From Flectobacillus sp. (GTDB lineage Bacteria > Bacteroidota > Bacteroidia > Cytophagales > Spirosomataceae), in NCBI GenBank assembly GCA_029865665.1, contig JARXAV010000068.1, positions 1-6,328 of the forward strand: a stretch of 6,328 bases of DNA, in the 5' to 3' direction. Shown here in pieces: positions 1-6,320 of the stretch. Made by a program: the position numbers and the translations under genes. Under the pieces are notes generated by a model. It saw only the letters and a program-made list of their open reading frames with translations, did no database searches and had not been told where the DNA came from. Each line of letters starts with the position of its first letter. Positions within the stretch are counted from its first letter, which is position 1.

Positions 1-1752
1 TTCTTTATACTGCATTTGATGTAAAGAAGCATACCAGCCTTCTTTTTCAAGGAGTTCTTCGTGAGTTCCTTGCTCTTTAATTTCGCCTTTGTCTAACACC
101 AAAATTTTGTCTGCATGTTGAATCGTCGAAAGTCGGTGAGCGATTACAATCGCCGTTCTTCCTTTCATCAACTTAGCAATCGCATTTTGAATCATTTCTT
201 CCGTTTCAGTATCTACCGAAGAGGTTGCTTCATCCAACACGATGACTTTTGGATCATGCACCAAAGCACGAACAAAAGAAATCAACTGACGTTGCCCTAC
301 CGAAAGCGTTGCTCCACGTTCCATCACATTGTAGTCGTAACCGTCAGGCAAACGTTCAATAAAATCATGAGCGCCCACTAATTTAGCTGCTTCAACGATT
401 TTCTCATGCGTAATGTTGGGATCGCCCAAACTGATATTCTTTTCGATGGTATCTGAAAACAAAAACACATCCTGAAGTACTACTCCAATCTTACTACGCA
501 AGCTATTCAGTTCATATTCATTTAAATTACGCCCGTCTATAAAGATTTCACCTTTATTAATTTCATAAAAACGGCTTAACAAATTGATGGTAGAAGATTT
601 CCCTGCTCCTGTTGCCCCTACGAGTGCGATGGTTTCACCTTGCTTTACGTCAAACGAAATATTTTTCAAGACATACTCTTCGTCGTTATAGGCAAACCAA
701 ACGTTTTTAAATGAAACATCCCCTTTTAAATTGTCAGCCTTAAATGTGCCTTGATTTGTGGCATAGTCGTCTGAATCTAAGAGCTTGATGATTCTTTCCG
801 TCGAAACGATACCCATTTGAAGGGTATTAAAACGATCTGCCAAAAAGCGAATTGGACGAAAGAACAAGTTCATAAACATAATAAAGGCCGTAAGTGTGCC
901 GAGTGTCATGTCATGATGCAAGATTTGTTTCGAACCAAACCAAACGATTAATCCCGTACCCGTCGCCAAAATCACATCTGCCACAGGAAAGTAAACCGAA
1001 TATGCCCAAATAGAACGAATATTAGCATCACGATGTTGTTTATTGATGTTGACAAACTTATCATATTCTGTTTTTTCAGCATTAAAAATTTGTACAATAT
1101 TCATTCCGGTAATGTGTTCTTGTACAAATGAATTCAGACTCGCCACTGCCAAACGCACCTCACCAAACGACTTTTTGATATATTCTTTGAAGACATACGT
1201 TGAAACGACCATAAAAGGGACAGTCAGCAAACAAATAAGTGTTAGTCGCCAATCGGTATAAAACATTACGCCAGTAATAAGCACCAACTGTAAAATATCT
1301 CCTGCAATAGAAGCTAAACCTTCAGAAAATACATCGTTGAGGGTTTCCACATCCGAGACGGTACGAGTAACCAAACGACCGATGGGGGTATCGTCAAAAA
1401 ACTTTAACCGTAAATTCAAAATTTTATTATAAAGAGCAACTCGAATGTCTCGAATCACCGTTTGCCCAAGCCAGCCAGCCATATACGTATTCACAAACTG
1501 TAGAAGACCTTGCACGAGTAATACACCCAACATCGCTAAAAGCATGAGCGAAAGTCCTGTATAATCGCCCTTAGCAATTTCATTATCTATGGTATGACGA
1601 ATCAGTAAGGGATTCAATGGCACAATGCAAGCCATGAGCATAATCATAGCAACTAAGCCCCAAAAGCGTAGTTTATAAGGTCCTAGAAATCCATAAATTC
1701 GTTTTAATATTTGAGCATCAAAAATTTTACCGCTATTTTCTTCTTTTTTCAC
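1..1752 (-). CDS. ABC exporter half-transporter (MsbA/MdlB-like), C-terminus cut by window edge
   Basis: A type IV (exporter-fold) ABC half-transporter that would pump a lipid, drug or peptide across the inner membrane using ATP. 584 codons are open without a stop. The GTG start at 1752 is chosen because an in-frame TAA lies five codons upstream and the next Met falls inside helix 1. Transmembrane helices are visible near residues 29-51, 64-86, 150-188 (two), 252-272 and 285-300. The ATPase domain covers about 345-584: A-loop Y355, Walker A GATGAGKS 379-386, Q-loop Q427, signature LSVGQ 483-487, Walker B ending D507 with catalytic E508, and H-loop H539. All catalytic residues are present. The signature reads LSVGQ rather than LSGGQ, as in MdlB-type subunits, so a heterodimer partner is possible but not visible. 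The family usually runs 580-620 residues, so only a few residues are missing. Substrate unknown. It is transcribed divergently from the phosphatase. Confidence 0.95.
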   Translation of the reverse strand, partial: MKKEENSGKIFDAQILKRIYGFLGPYKLRFWGLVAMIMLMACIVPLNPLLIRHTIDNEIAKGDYTGLSLMLLAMLGVLLVQGLLQFVNTYMAGWLGQTVIRDIRVALYNKILNLRLKFFDDTPIGRLVTRTVSDVETLNDVFSEGLASIAGDILQLVLITGVMFYTDWRLTLICLLTVPFMVVSTYVFKEYIKKSFGEVRLAVASLNSFVQEHITGMNIVQIFNAEKTEYDKFVNINKQHRDANIRSIWAYSVYFPVADVILATGTGLIVWFGSKQILHHDMTLGTLTAFIMFMNLFFRPIRFLADRFNTLQMGIVSTERIIKLLDSDDYATNQGTFKADNLKGDVSFKNVWFAYNDEEYVLKNISFDVKQGETIALVGATGAGKSSTINLLSRFYEINKGEIFIDGRNLNEYELNSLRSKIGVVLQDVFLFSDTIEKNISLGDPNITHEKIVEAAKLVGAHDFIERLPDGYDYNVMERGATLSVGQRQLISFVRALVHDPKVIVLDEATSSVDTETEEMIQNAIAKLMKGRTAIVIAHRLSTIQHADKILVLDKGEIKEQGTHEELLEKEGWYASLHQMQYKE

Positions 1753-1798
1753 ACTGAGTTCTGTTTATAAACCTTTCTTGTTGTGGCATAATTTCACT

Positions 1799-1806
1799 CA
1801 AAGGTA
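1799..1806 (-). promoter_or_regulatory. Bacteroidota-type -7 element for the ABC transporter gene
   Basis: On the minus strand this reads TACCTTTG, an exact match to the TAnnTTTG element of the Bacteroidota primary sigma factor. It lies 46 bases upstream of the GTG start, which would give a leader of about 40 bases. No clear TTG -33 element lies at the usual distance, so the call rests on the -7 match and its position. Confidence 0.45.
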
Positions 1807-1829
1807 ACATTCAGTTTTGTGAATTAGTT

Positions 1830-1837
1830 TATTTTTG
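1830..1837 (+). promoter_or_regulatory. Bacteroidota-type -7 element for the phosphatase unit
   Basis: TATTTTTG matches TAnnTTTG exactly and lies 56 bases upstream of the phosphatase ATG. No good TTG occurs at the expected -33 distance; the nearest, at 1817-1819, is only 10 bases away. T-rich sequence makes a chance match more likely here than for the opposite-strand element. A weaker TATCTTCG at 1850-1857 is an alternative. Confidence 0.3.
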
Positions 1838-1867
1838 CTGAAATTGGTCTATCTTCGAATCAGAAAA

Positions 1868-1897
1868 ATGACAAAAGTACAAGCACAAAATCCATGA
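1868..1897 (+). other. Possible 9-codon upstream ORF overlapping the phosphatase start
   Basis: ATG at 1868 opens a reading frame encoding MTKVQAQNP that ends at TGA 1895-1897. Its stop shares the ATGA tetranucleotide with the phosphatase ATG at 1894. This geometry is typical of translational coupling. No Shine-Dalgarno sequence precedes it, and an ORF this short could arise by chance. Confidence 0.2.
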
Positions 1898-2694
1898 ATT
1901 TAGCAAAAATCACCTCAGAAGTAGCGGCTCTTGCTCGTCAAACTTCTAGTTTCGTAAAAGAAGCAACCTTAGCTTTTAAAAAAGACAGCATTGAATATAA
2001 AGGGCTTAACGACTTGGTTTCGTATGTCGATAAACAAACGGAAGAACGCTTAGTGGCTGGTTTGCGATTGATTTTACCAGAAGCAGGCTTCATTGCCGAA
2101 GAAGGCACAGCCACTCGTACCGAAGACCAAGACTATGCTTGGATAATTGACCCCGTAGATGGCACTACAAATTACATTCATGGCTTGCCCATTTTCGCAA
2201 TTTCTATTGCTCTTTTGCATCAAGACAAAATTGTCTCTGGCGTAGTTTTTGAAATTAATCGAGAAGAATGTTTTAGTGCATGGTTAGGTGGTGGTGCGTA
2301 TTTGAACGATGAACCCATTCATGTATCTACCGCCAACAGCCTTTCTGAGAGCCTTTTGGCAACAGGTTTCCCTTATTATGACTTTCAACTGACCGACCAG
2401 TATTTGGCAATCTTAAAAGAATTAATGCAAAAGTCGCACGGGTTACGTCGTATGGGTTCTGCCGCTGTGGATTTAGCTTACACGGCTTGTGGGCGTTTCG
2501 AAGGATTCTTTGAATACAACCTCAAACCTTGGGACGTAGCTGCGGGTACGCTCATTGTTCAAGAAGCAGGTGGTACAGTAAGTGATTTTAAAGGAGGAGA
2601 CGATTTTATTTTTGGTCGTGAACTAATTGCAGCTTGTGGTGCGTTTAAAGAATTACAAGAGGTCATCGCAACACACTGGAATCATGGAAAATAG
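1894..2694 (+). CDS. Inositol monophosphatase family protein (SuhB-like)
   Basis: A Mg2+-dependent phosphatase of the FIG/IMPase superfamily, expected to hydrolyse myo-inositol 1-phosphate or a related small phosphate ester in the cytoplasm. It has 266 residues, the normal size for SuhB/IMPA proteins. Metal-site motifs are intact: AEEG with E69/E70, DPVDGTTN at 86-93 (D86 and D89 as ligands, T91 in the catalytic position), and WDVAAG at 213-218 with D214. The stretch LRRMGSAAVDLAYTACGRFE (184-203) is typical of the IMPase branch rather than CysQ-type PAP phosphatases. No signal peptide. The start is supported by a good N-terminal fit to the family; no Shine-Dalgarno sequence precedes it. It is the first gene of a two-gene unit; the downstream Cys-rich gene begins 11 bases before its stop. 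True substrate (inositol phosphate, sugar phosphate, NADP) cannot be settled from sequence. Confidence 0.93.
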   Translation: MNLAKITSEVAALARQTSSFVKEATLAFKKDSIEYKGLNDLVSYVDKQTEERLVAGLRLILPEAGFIAEEGTATRTEDQDYAWIIDPVDGTTNYIHGLPIFAISIALLHQDKIVSGVVFEINREECFSAWLGGGAYLNDEPIHVSTANSLSESLLATGFPYYDFQLTDQYLAILKELMQKSHGLRRMGSAAVDLAYTACGRFEGFFEYNLKPWDVAAGTLIVQEAGGTVSDFKGGDDFIFGRELIAACGAFKELQEVIATHWNHGK

Positions 2695-2863
2695 CATCAT
2701 TGCACTTATCTTTATCGGGGCGGTTGTTTATTTAGGCAATATCGTTCGTCAAAATTTTAGTTTGAACAAAAAAGCAGGTTGCCCTAAGGGTTGTGGCTCT
2801 TGCTCGGCTATTGATGTAGATAAAATTATGGAAGAACACCAAGCTGTTCATCTATCTAATTAG
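2684..2863 (+). CDS. Small Cys-rich single-pass membrane protein, FeoB-associated type
   Basis: A 59-residue protein beginning MENSIIALIFIGAVVYLGN, with one hydrophobic helix at about residues 4-20, a short basic stretch (QNFSLNKK), then a cysteine cluster C33-x3-C37-G-S-C40 and a charged tail. This layout resembles the FeoB-associated Cys-rich membrane protein family, whose members often sit beside the ferrous-iron transporter FeoB; the cysteines are presumed to bind metal or take part in redox chemistry. That role is family inference. The ATG at 2684 is preferred over ATG 2627, because the longer form would add 19 polar residues read from inside the phosphatase gene in another frame and place them before the helix. 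The 11-base overlap with the phosphatase suggests translational coupling. No feoA or feoB is in the window. The orientation of the helix is not certain. Confidence 0.82.
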   Translation: MENSIIALIFIGAVVYLGNIVRQNFSLNKKAGCPKGCGSCSAIDVDKIMEEHQAVHLSN

Positions 2864-2879
2864 TCTGTTCGTCCTTTAT

Positions 2880-2928
2880 ATGCTCTTTTTGTAATGATTA
2901 TTCACGGTATTCATTACAAAAAGAGCAT
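2880..2928 (+). terminator. 18-bp perfect stem-loop after the phosphatase/Cys-rich unit
   Basis: The left arm 2880-2897 (ATGCTCTTTTTGTAATGA) and right arm 2911-2928 are exact reverse complements separated by a 13-base loop. It lies 16 bases after the stop of the Cys-rich gene and is followed by T-rich sequence (TTCTCATTTATT) but no unbroken U-tract. The stem has only five G/C pairs yet is long. A rho-independent terminator is the likeliest role; an mRNA-stabilising 3' hairpin is the alternative. Confidence 0.6.
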
Positions 2929-2956
2929 TTCTCATTTATTAGTAATAAGCATTTGT

Positions 2957-2964
2957 TAATTTTG
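2957..2964 (+). promoter_or_regulatory. Bacteroidota-type -7 element for the M1 peptidase gene
   Basis: TAATTTTG matches TAnnTTTG exactly, 58 bases upstream of the peptidase ATG and beyond the preceding terminator, giving a leader of about 50 bases. The same octamer occurs before the MFS gene. No clear TTG is seen at the -33 distance. Confidence 0.45.
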
Positions 2965-2988
2965 GACATTCATTGTCATTTAATGTCC
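2964..2988 (+). repeat. Inverted repeat at the presumed peptidase transcription start (possible operator)
   Basis: GGACATT (2964-2970) and AATGTCC (2982-2988) are perfect 7-base inverted arms around an 11-base spacer. The left arm touches the last base of the -7 element, so a protein bound here, or an RNA hairpin at the 5' end, could affect expression. No known regulator consensus is recognised. Confidence 0.3.
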
Positions 2989-3022
2989 CTAACTAAAAAC
3001 CCTACCTTTAAATAGAATATCT

Positions 3023-4765
3023 ATGATAAAAGGATTCACGCAACAAATTCAAGCGAAAGATCGGAATGCTCCGATTATAAGACCTTCTGCAATCTACTTA
3101 TTCCCCTTTTTACTCGTTACAATTTTGTCCCTTTGCTCGACTTTTGAGATAAATGCCCAATATACTCGGCAAGATAGTCTTAGAGGAACGCTTTCTGAAA
3201 TCCGCTCTTGCTATGATGTTACTTTTTATGACTTATATGTAAAAGTTCACCCAGCCCAACAACTAATTGAAGGACATAATACGATTTATTATAAAGCTGT
3301 TAAATCGTTCAATCGTTTACAAGTGGATTTGTTTGCCAATATGGAAGTGTTACGTATTTCGCAAAACGGGAAAAGTCTATTATTTAGTCGTGAAGGCAAT
3401 GCTATTTTCGTTAATTTCCCCCAAAAACAAGAGCAAGGCATTAATGCTTCCATCCGTATTGATTACCGTGGAAAACCTAAAATTGCGGTAAACCCACCTT
3501 GGGACGGTGGTTTTTCTTGGAAAAAAGATACCAACAATAAAGATTGGGTTACAGTAAGTTGCGAAGGAATTGGGGCAAGTCTGTGGTGGCCGAACAAAGA
3601 CCATCTATCTGACGAACCTGATTCGATGCGTATCACCTCAGCAGTACCCAATGGTTTAATGAGTGTTTCAAATGGAAATTTACGAAGCACCCTTCAATGT
3701 AATACGTATTCAAAAAAGAAGAAAAAACAGCAAGCATTAAGTGCAAACGGTTATACTGAATTTGAATGGTTTGTGAGTTATCCCATCAATAATTATGACG
3801 TAACGCTGAACATTGCAGACTACGCTCATATTCAGGATGTTTACCTATCGAAAGATACGAAGAAGAAATTGGCGTTGGATTACTATGTCCTAAAAAATAA
3901 TGCCGAAAAAGCGAAGGTTCATTTCCAACAAGTAAAACCAATGCTTGCCATTTATGAGAAATATTTTGGCACATATCCGTTTTGGAACGATGGGTATGCC
4001 TTAGTGGAAACACCCTACTGGGGCATGGAACACCAAGGAGCTGTTGCTTATGGAAATAACTATAAGAACAATCCTTATGGCTTCGATTTTATTATCATCC
4101 ATGAGTCGGGACATGAATATTTTGGCAACTCGCTATCGTGTAATGATCATGCTGAAATGTGGATTCATGAGTCATTTACGACGTACATGGAGGCTATTTA
4201 CCTAGAATCGTTGAAGGGCTACCCTACCTCGGTAGAATATTTGATAGGACAGAAAAAACGCATTCAGAATAAAGCCCCAATGATTGGTCCAATGGGTGTA
4301 AATTACGATGGGCCAGATTCGGATATTTATTTCAAAGGAACATGGATGCTTCATACCATCCGAAATATTATTGATAATGATACCAAATGGTTTGATGCCC
4401 TAAAAGGTTTAACAACCACCTTTGCCAGACAAAATGTAACTAGTGAACAGGTTATCAATTACTTTAGTCAAAAAACGGGAATGAATCTCAATCCTTATTT
4501 TGACCTATATTTACGCAGCACTATTATTCCTTCATTGGAGTATAAATTACAAAAGCAAGGCGAAGAGCTTCGTGTACAATACCGTTGGTCAAATACACCA
4601 GCAGGTTTCTCTATGCCAATCATAGTTCAAGTGGGCAATGACTCTAAAAAGCGAATTACTCCGACAAATGAATGGCAAGAAGTTACCCTTCCTGCACTTG
4701 AGAATCAAGCGTTTAAAGTAGATACTTCTTCCTTCTTAATCGAGAGCAAAGAAGTGAAAGAATAA
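3023..4765 (+). CDS. Secreted M1-family zinc metallopeptidase
   Basis: A gluzincin peptidase of the M1 aminopeptidase family, expected to cleave peptides in the periplasm or outside the inner membrane. It has 580 residues. A basic N-terminal stretch is followed by a hydrophobic segment (about 23-38) and a signal peptidase I-like site ending INA-Q (43-46). An N-terminal beta domain fills about 60-290. The catalytic domain holds HESGH (360-364) and, 18 residues on, E383 in WIHESF, giving the HExxH-x18-E zinc site; Y436 in IYFKG matches the family's catalytic tyrosine. The substrate-binding GxMEN motif reads GMEHQ (334-338): the Glu is kept but Asn is replaced, a variant I believe also occurs in Bacteroidota M1 relatives. 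The C-terminal part is short and has no recognisable type IX secretion domain. A lysine run at 231-235 lies in a probable loop. No other Met start is available near the signal peptide. Strict aminopeptidase activity is not proven. Confidence 0.93.
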   Translation: MIKGFTQQIQAKDRNAPIIRPSAIYLFPFLLVTILSLCSTFEINAQYTRQDSLRGTLSEIRSCYDVTFYDLYVKVHPAQQLIEGHNTIYYKAVKSFNRLQVDLFANMEVLRISQNGKSLLFSREGNAIFVNFPQKQEQGINASIRIDYRGKPKIAVNPPWDGGFSWKKDTNNKDWVTVSCEGIGASLWWPNKDHLSDEPDSMRITSAVPNGLMSVSNGNLRSTLQCNTYSKKKKKQQALSANGYTEFEWFVSYPINNYDVTLNIADYAHIQDVYLSKDTKKKLALDYYVLKNNAEKAKVHFQQVKPMLAIYEKYFGTYPFWNDGYALVETPYWGMEHQGAVAYGNNYKNNPYGFDFIIIHESGHEYFGNSLSCNDHAEMWIHESFTTYMEAIYLESLKGYPTSVEYLIGQKKRIQNKAPMIGPMGVNYDGPDSDIYFKGTWMLHTIRNIIDNDTKWFDALKGLTTTFARQNVTSEQVINYFSQKTGMNLNPYFDLYLRSTIIPSLEYKLQKQGEELRVQYRWSNTPAGFSMPIIVQVGNDSKKRITPTNEWQEVTLPALENQAFKVDTSSFLIESKEVKE

Positions 4766-4818
4766 AACAAAGAAGGTGTGTGAAAAGTATAGAGTTTAAA
4801 GCTTAAAGCATTTTTAGC

Positions 4819-4845
4819 CAAATCGTATTTTATCAAATCGTATTT
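4819..4845. repeat. 12-bp direct repeat, period 15
   Basis: CAAATCGTATTT occurs at 4819-4830 and again at 4834-4845, with TAT between the copies. It lies inside the inverted-repeat segment. It may be a local slippage duplication or a pair of binding sites; only two copies exist. Confidence 0.6.
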
Positions 4846-4904
4846 CCAGAAATATTATTTTGAAATTTACTATTTAACAAAACGCCTGTTTTTAGCTTTA
4901 ATCC

Positions 4905-4919
4905 GAGCGACAGTCGCTC
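4905..4919. repeat. GC-rich perfect palindrome GAGCGAC-A-GTCGCTC
   Basis: Two 7-base arms (4905-4911 and 4913-4919) are exact reverse complements around a single A. In RNA it would form a stem of about 5-6 pairs with a tight loop. It stands out as the only GC-rich patch in the gene-free region, near the right end of the inverted-repeat segment. It could be a REP-like dispersed palindrome, a weak terminator stem for the peptidase gene, or an operator. Confidence 0.45.
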
Positions 4920-4996
4920 ATAAACTTTTGACTTTTCACACAACCTTTTAACAATTTTGTTACGCTTGAAACATACCTTTTTAGCATTAAATGTCG

Positions 4997-5004
4997 TAAT
5001 TTTG
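4997..5004 (+). promoter_or_regulatory. Bacteroidota-type -7 element for the MFS exporter gene
   Basis: TAATTTTG matches TAnnTTTG exactly, 86 bases before the MFS ATG, and is the same octamer as at the peptidase promoter. TTG at 4966-4968 lies upstream but is farther than the usual -33 spacing. A weaker TAATTTTA at 5039-5046 is an alternative. The leader would be about 80 bases. Confidence 0.4.
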
Positions 5005-5090
5005 ACTTTCTAAAAAGTGCTTACATAACAATTCTGCGTAATTTTAGCTACGCTATCGACTGATAGACAGCCTATTCATATCCCAAAATC

Positions 5091-6320
5091 ATGTCTTCAA
5101 AAAAGAACGCCGCCATTATTTTTATTTTTATTACTTTGCTTATCGATGTACTTGGCATTGGTTTAATTATACCCGTATTACCTGCTCTTCTACAAGAACT
5201 AACGGGCAAGAGTTTAAGCGAAATATCACAATATTCGGGTTGGATGATGGCGTGTTATTCAATCATGCAATTCATCTTTTCGCCCATTATGGGAGGACTA
5301 AGTGATCAATATGGTCGTCGTCCTGTGATTCTATTGTCCTTATTCGGTTTTTCACTCGACTATCTCCTACTCGCCTTTGCTCCTAATTTAGCCTGGTTAT
5401 TTGTAGGCAGAATTCTTGCAGGAATCACTGGAGCGAGCTTTACAACCGCAAGTGCCTACATAGCCGATGTATCCAAACCAGAAGACCGTTCTAAGAATTT
5501 TGGTGTTATTGGTGCGGCCTTCGGAATTGGCTTTATCATTGGCCCAGCAGTGGGCGGTTTGTTAGCTGACATGGGACTAAGGATGCCCTTTTTTGCCGCA
5601 GCAGGCTTAACCTTAATAAATTTCCTATACGGTTATTTTATTTTACCTGAATCATTAAAACAAGAAAATAGAAGAACCTTTAATTGGAAAAGAGCCAATC
5701 CTATCGGTTCATTACGCAACATCACCAAATATCCAGTCATCCTGGGCTTAGTAGGTTCTTTCTTCTTTTTCAACATTGCAGGACAAGTACACCCGAGTAC
5801 TTGGACATTTTTTACGATGAAAGAATTCAACTGGACAAGTCATGACATTGGTTTATCCTTAGCTTTTGTCGGCTTAATCATCGCCATTGTTCAAGGAGGA
5901 TTAAATCGGATTATCAACCCAATACTAGGTGACCGAAAATCGGTCATACTTGGTACATTATTCTATGCCATCGGCTTTGGCTTGTTCGCCTTCGCTTCGC
6001 AAGGCTGGATGATGTATGCCATTATGATTCCATTCGGAATGGGTGGTATTGCTGGCCCATCCTTACAAAGTATTATTTCTCAACAAGTAAGCCCTTCAGA
6101 ACAAGGAGAACTACAAGGAGCATTAACGAGCCTTCAAAGCATCACGACTATTATTGGCCCCTTAATTGCCTCTAATTTGTTTGCCTACTTCACTTCAGAA
6201 ACTGCTCCTATCCATTTTCCTGGAGCGGCCTTCTTTATGGGTTCAATCTTAACATTTATTTCTTTATTTATCGCAATTCGTTCTTTTCCAAGTGATAAAA
6301 ACAAGCCTAATGTGGCTTGA
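5091..6320 (+). CDS. MFS drug exporter, TetA-like (TCR/Tet family)
   Basis: A complete 409-residue major facilitator of the 12-helix drug:H+ antiporter group, expected to export a small toxic compound across the inner membrane. Helix 1 contains the conserved acidic residue D19 in [16 protein letters not shown]. Motif A is [11 protein letters not shown] (68-78, with D72, R76 and R77). Motif B is [10 protein letters not shown] (106-115, R107), and motif C is [12 protein letters not shown] (145-156). The C-terminal half keeps TetA-like landmarks: STWTFF near 236-241, and [20 protein letters not shown] (336-355), which parallels the QGQLQG segment of TetA proteins. Length and motifs fit TetA and its chromosomal relatives. 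Tetracycline as substrate cannot be assumed, as many Bacteroidota carry such homologues. No TetR-type repressor gene is in the window. It is a separate unit with its own promoter-like element; the stop lies 8 bases before the window end, so its terminator is outside. Confidence 0.92.
   Translation: MSSKKNAAIIFIFITLLIDVLGIGLIIPVLPALLQELTGKSLSEISQYSGWMMACYSIMQFIFSPIMGGLSDQYGRRPVILLSLFGFSLDYLLLAFAPNLAWLFVGRILAGITGASFTTASAYIADVSKPEDRSKNFGVIGAAFGIGFIIGPAVGGLLADMGLRMPFFAAAGLTLINFLYGYFILPESLKQENRRTFNWKRANPIGSLRNITKYPVILGLVGSFFFFNIAGQVHPSTWTFFTMKEFNWTSHDIGLSLAFVGLIIAIVQGGLNRIINPILGDRKSVILGTLFYAIGFGLFAFASQGWMMYAIMIPFGMGGIAGPSLQSIISQQVSPSEQGELQGALTSLQSITTIIGPLIASNLFAYFTSETAPIHFPGAAFFMGSILTFISLFIAIRSFPSDKNKPNVA

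Larger units (their letters stand above)
4771..4949. mobile_element. MITE-like segment with terminal inverted repeats and possible 5-bp target duplication
   Basis: The left end from 4773 (AAGGTGTGTGAAAAGT) is the reverse complement of 4931-4947 (ACTTTTCACACAACCTT) apart from one inserted base. The match resumes inward in register: AGTTTA at 4793-4798 pairs with TAAACT at 4921-4926. Outward, positions 4771-4772 and 4948-4949 add one more match. Directly outside lie identical AACAA pentamers at 4766-4770 and 4950-4954, as expected of a target-site duplication. The 179-bp interior has no ORF. The left end begins five bases after the peptidase stop. The form fits a non-autonomous miniature element; alternatives are a long 3' hairpin or chance in AT-rich DNA. 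No transposase is nearby. Confidence 0.4.
4766..5090. other. 325-base gene-free region between peptidase and MFS genes
   Basis: No credible coding sequence is seen on either strand. The first part is a segment bounded by inverted repeats (4771-4949) that includes a direct repeat and a short palindrome. The second part (4950-5090) is AT-rich and carries a -7-like element at 4997-5004 plus a small CTATC/GATAG inverted repeat at 5053-5066 in the presumed MFS leader. No conventional terminator with a U-tract was found for the peptidase gene. Confidence 0.7.

Noticed and set aside
115..381. 88-residue plus-strand ORF
   Set aside because: It lies antisense within the ATPase domain of the ABC transporter; composition is unlike a protein and no motif is visible.
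1043..1261. 72-residue plus-strand ORF
   Set aside because: Antisense shadow of the ABC transporter membrane domain with no start context or recognisable domain.
2627..2683. Longer N-terminus for the Cys-rich protein from ATG 2627
   Set aside because: It would add 19 polar residues encoded within the phosphatase gene; the ATG at 2684 places the membrane helix at the N-terminus as the family requires.
3116..3136. Possible lipobox (LSLC) in the peptidase signal peptide
   Set aside because: The residue before Cys is Leu, not a small residue, and a better signal peptidase I site (INA-Q) follows.
3380..4013. Three minus-strand ORFs of 74-75 residues and one plus-strand ORF in another frame
   Set aside because: All are out-of-frame shadows of the M1 peptidase, whose own frame is strongly supported by motifs along its length.
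4535..4765. Type IX secretion C-terminal domain on the peptidase
   Set aside because: The C-terminus is short and lacks the usual beta-rich sorting domain pattern.
4819..4845. Direct repeats as a CRISPR array
   Set aside because: Only two 12-base copies with a 3-base gap; no spacers and no cas genes.
5053..5066. CTATC/GATAG inverted repeat as a riboswitch or attenuator in the MFS leader
   Set aside because: Only five base pairs, no second structure or leader peptide; too weak to call.
5633..5830. 65-residue minus-strand ORF
   Set aside because: Antisense shadow of the MFS exporter; no supporting features.
5091..6320. Calling the MFS gene an acquired tetracycline-resistance gene
   Set aside because: It has TetA-family motifs, but no adjacent tetR, and its base composition and codon use look like the neighbours, consistent with a chromosomal exporter of unknown substrate.
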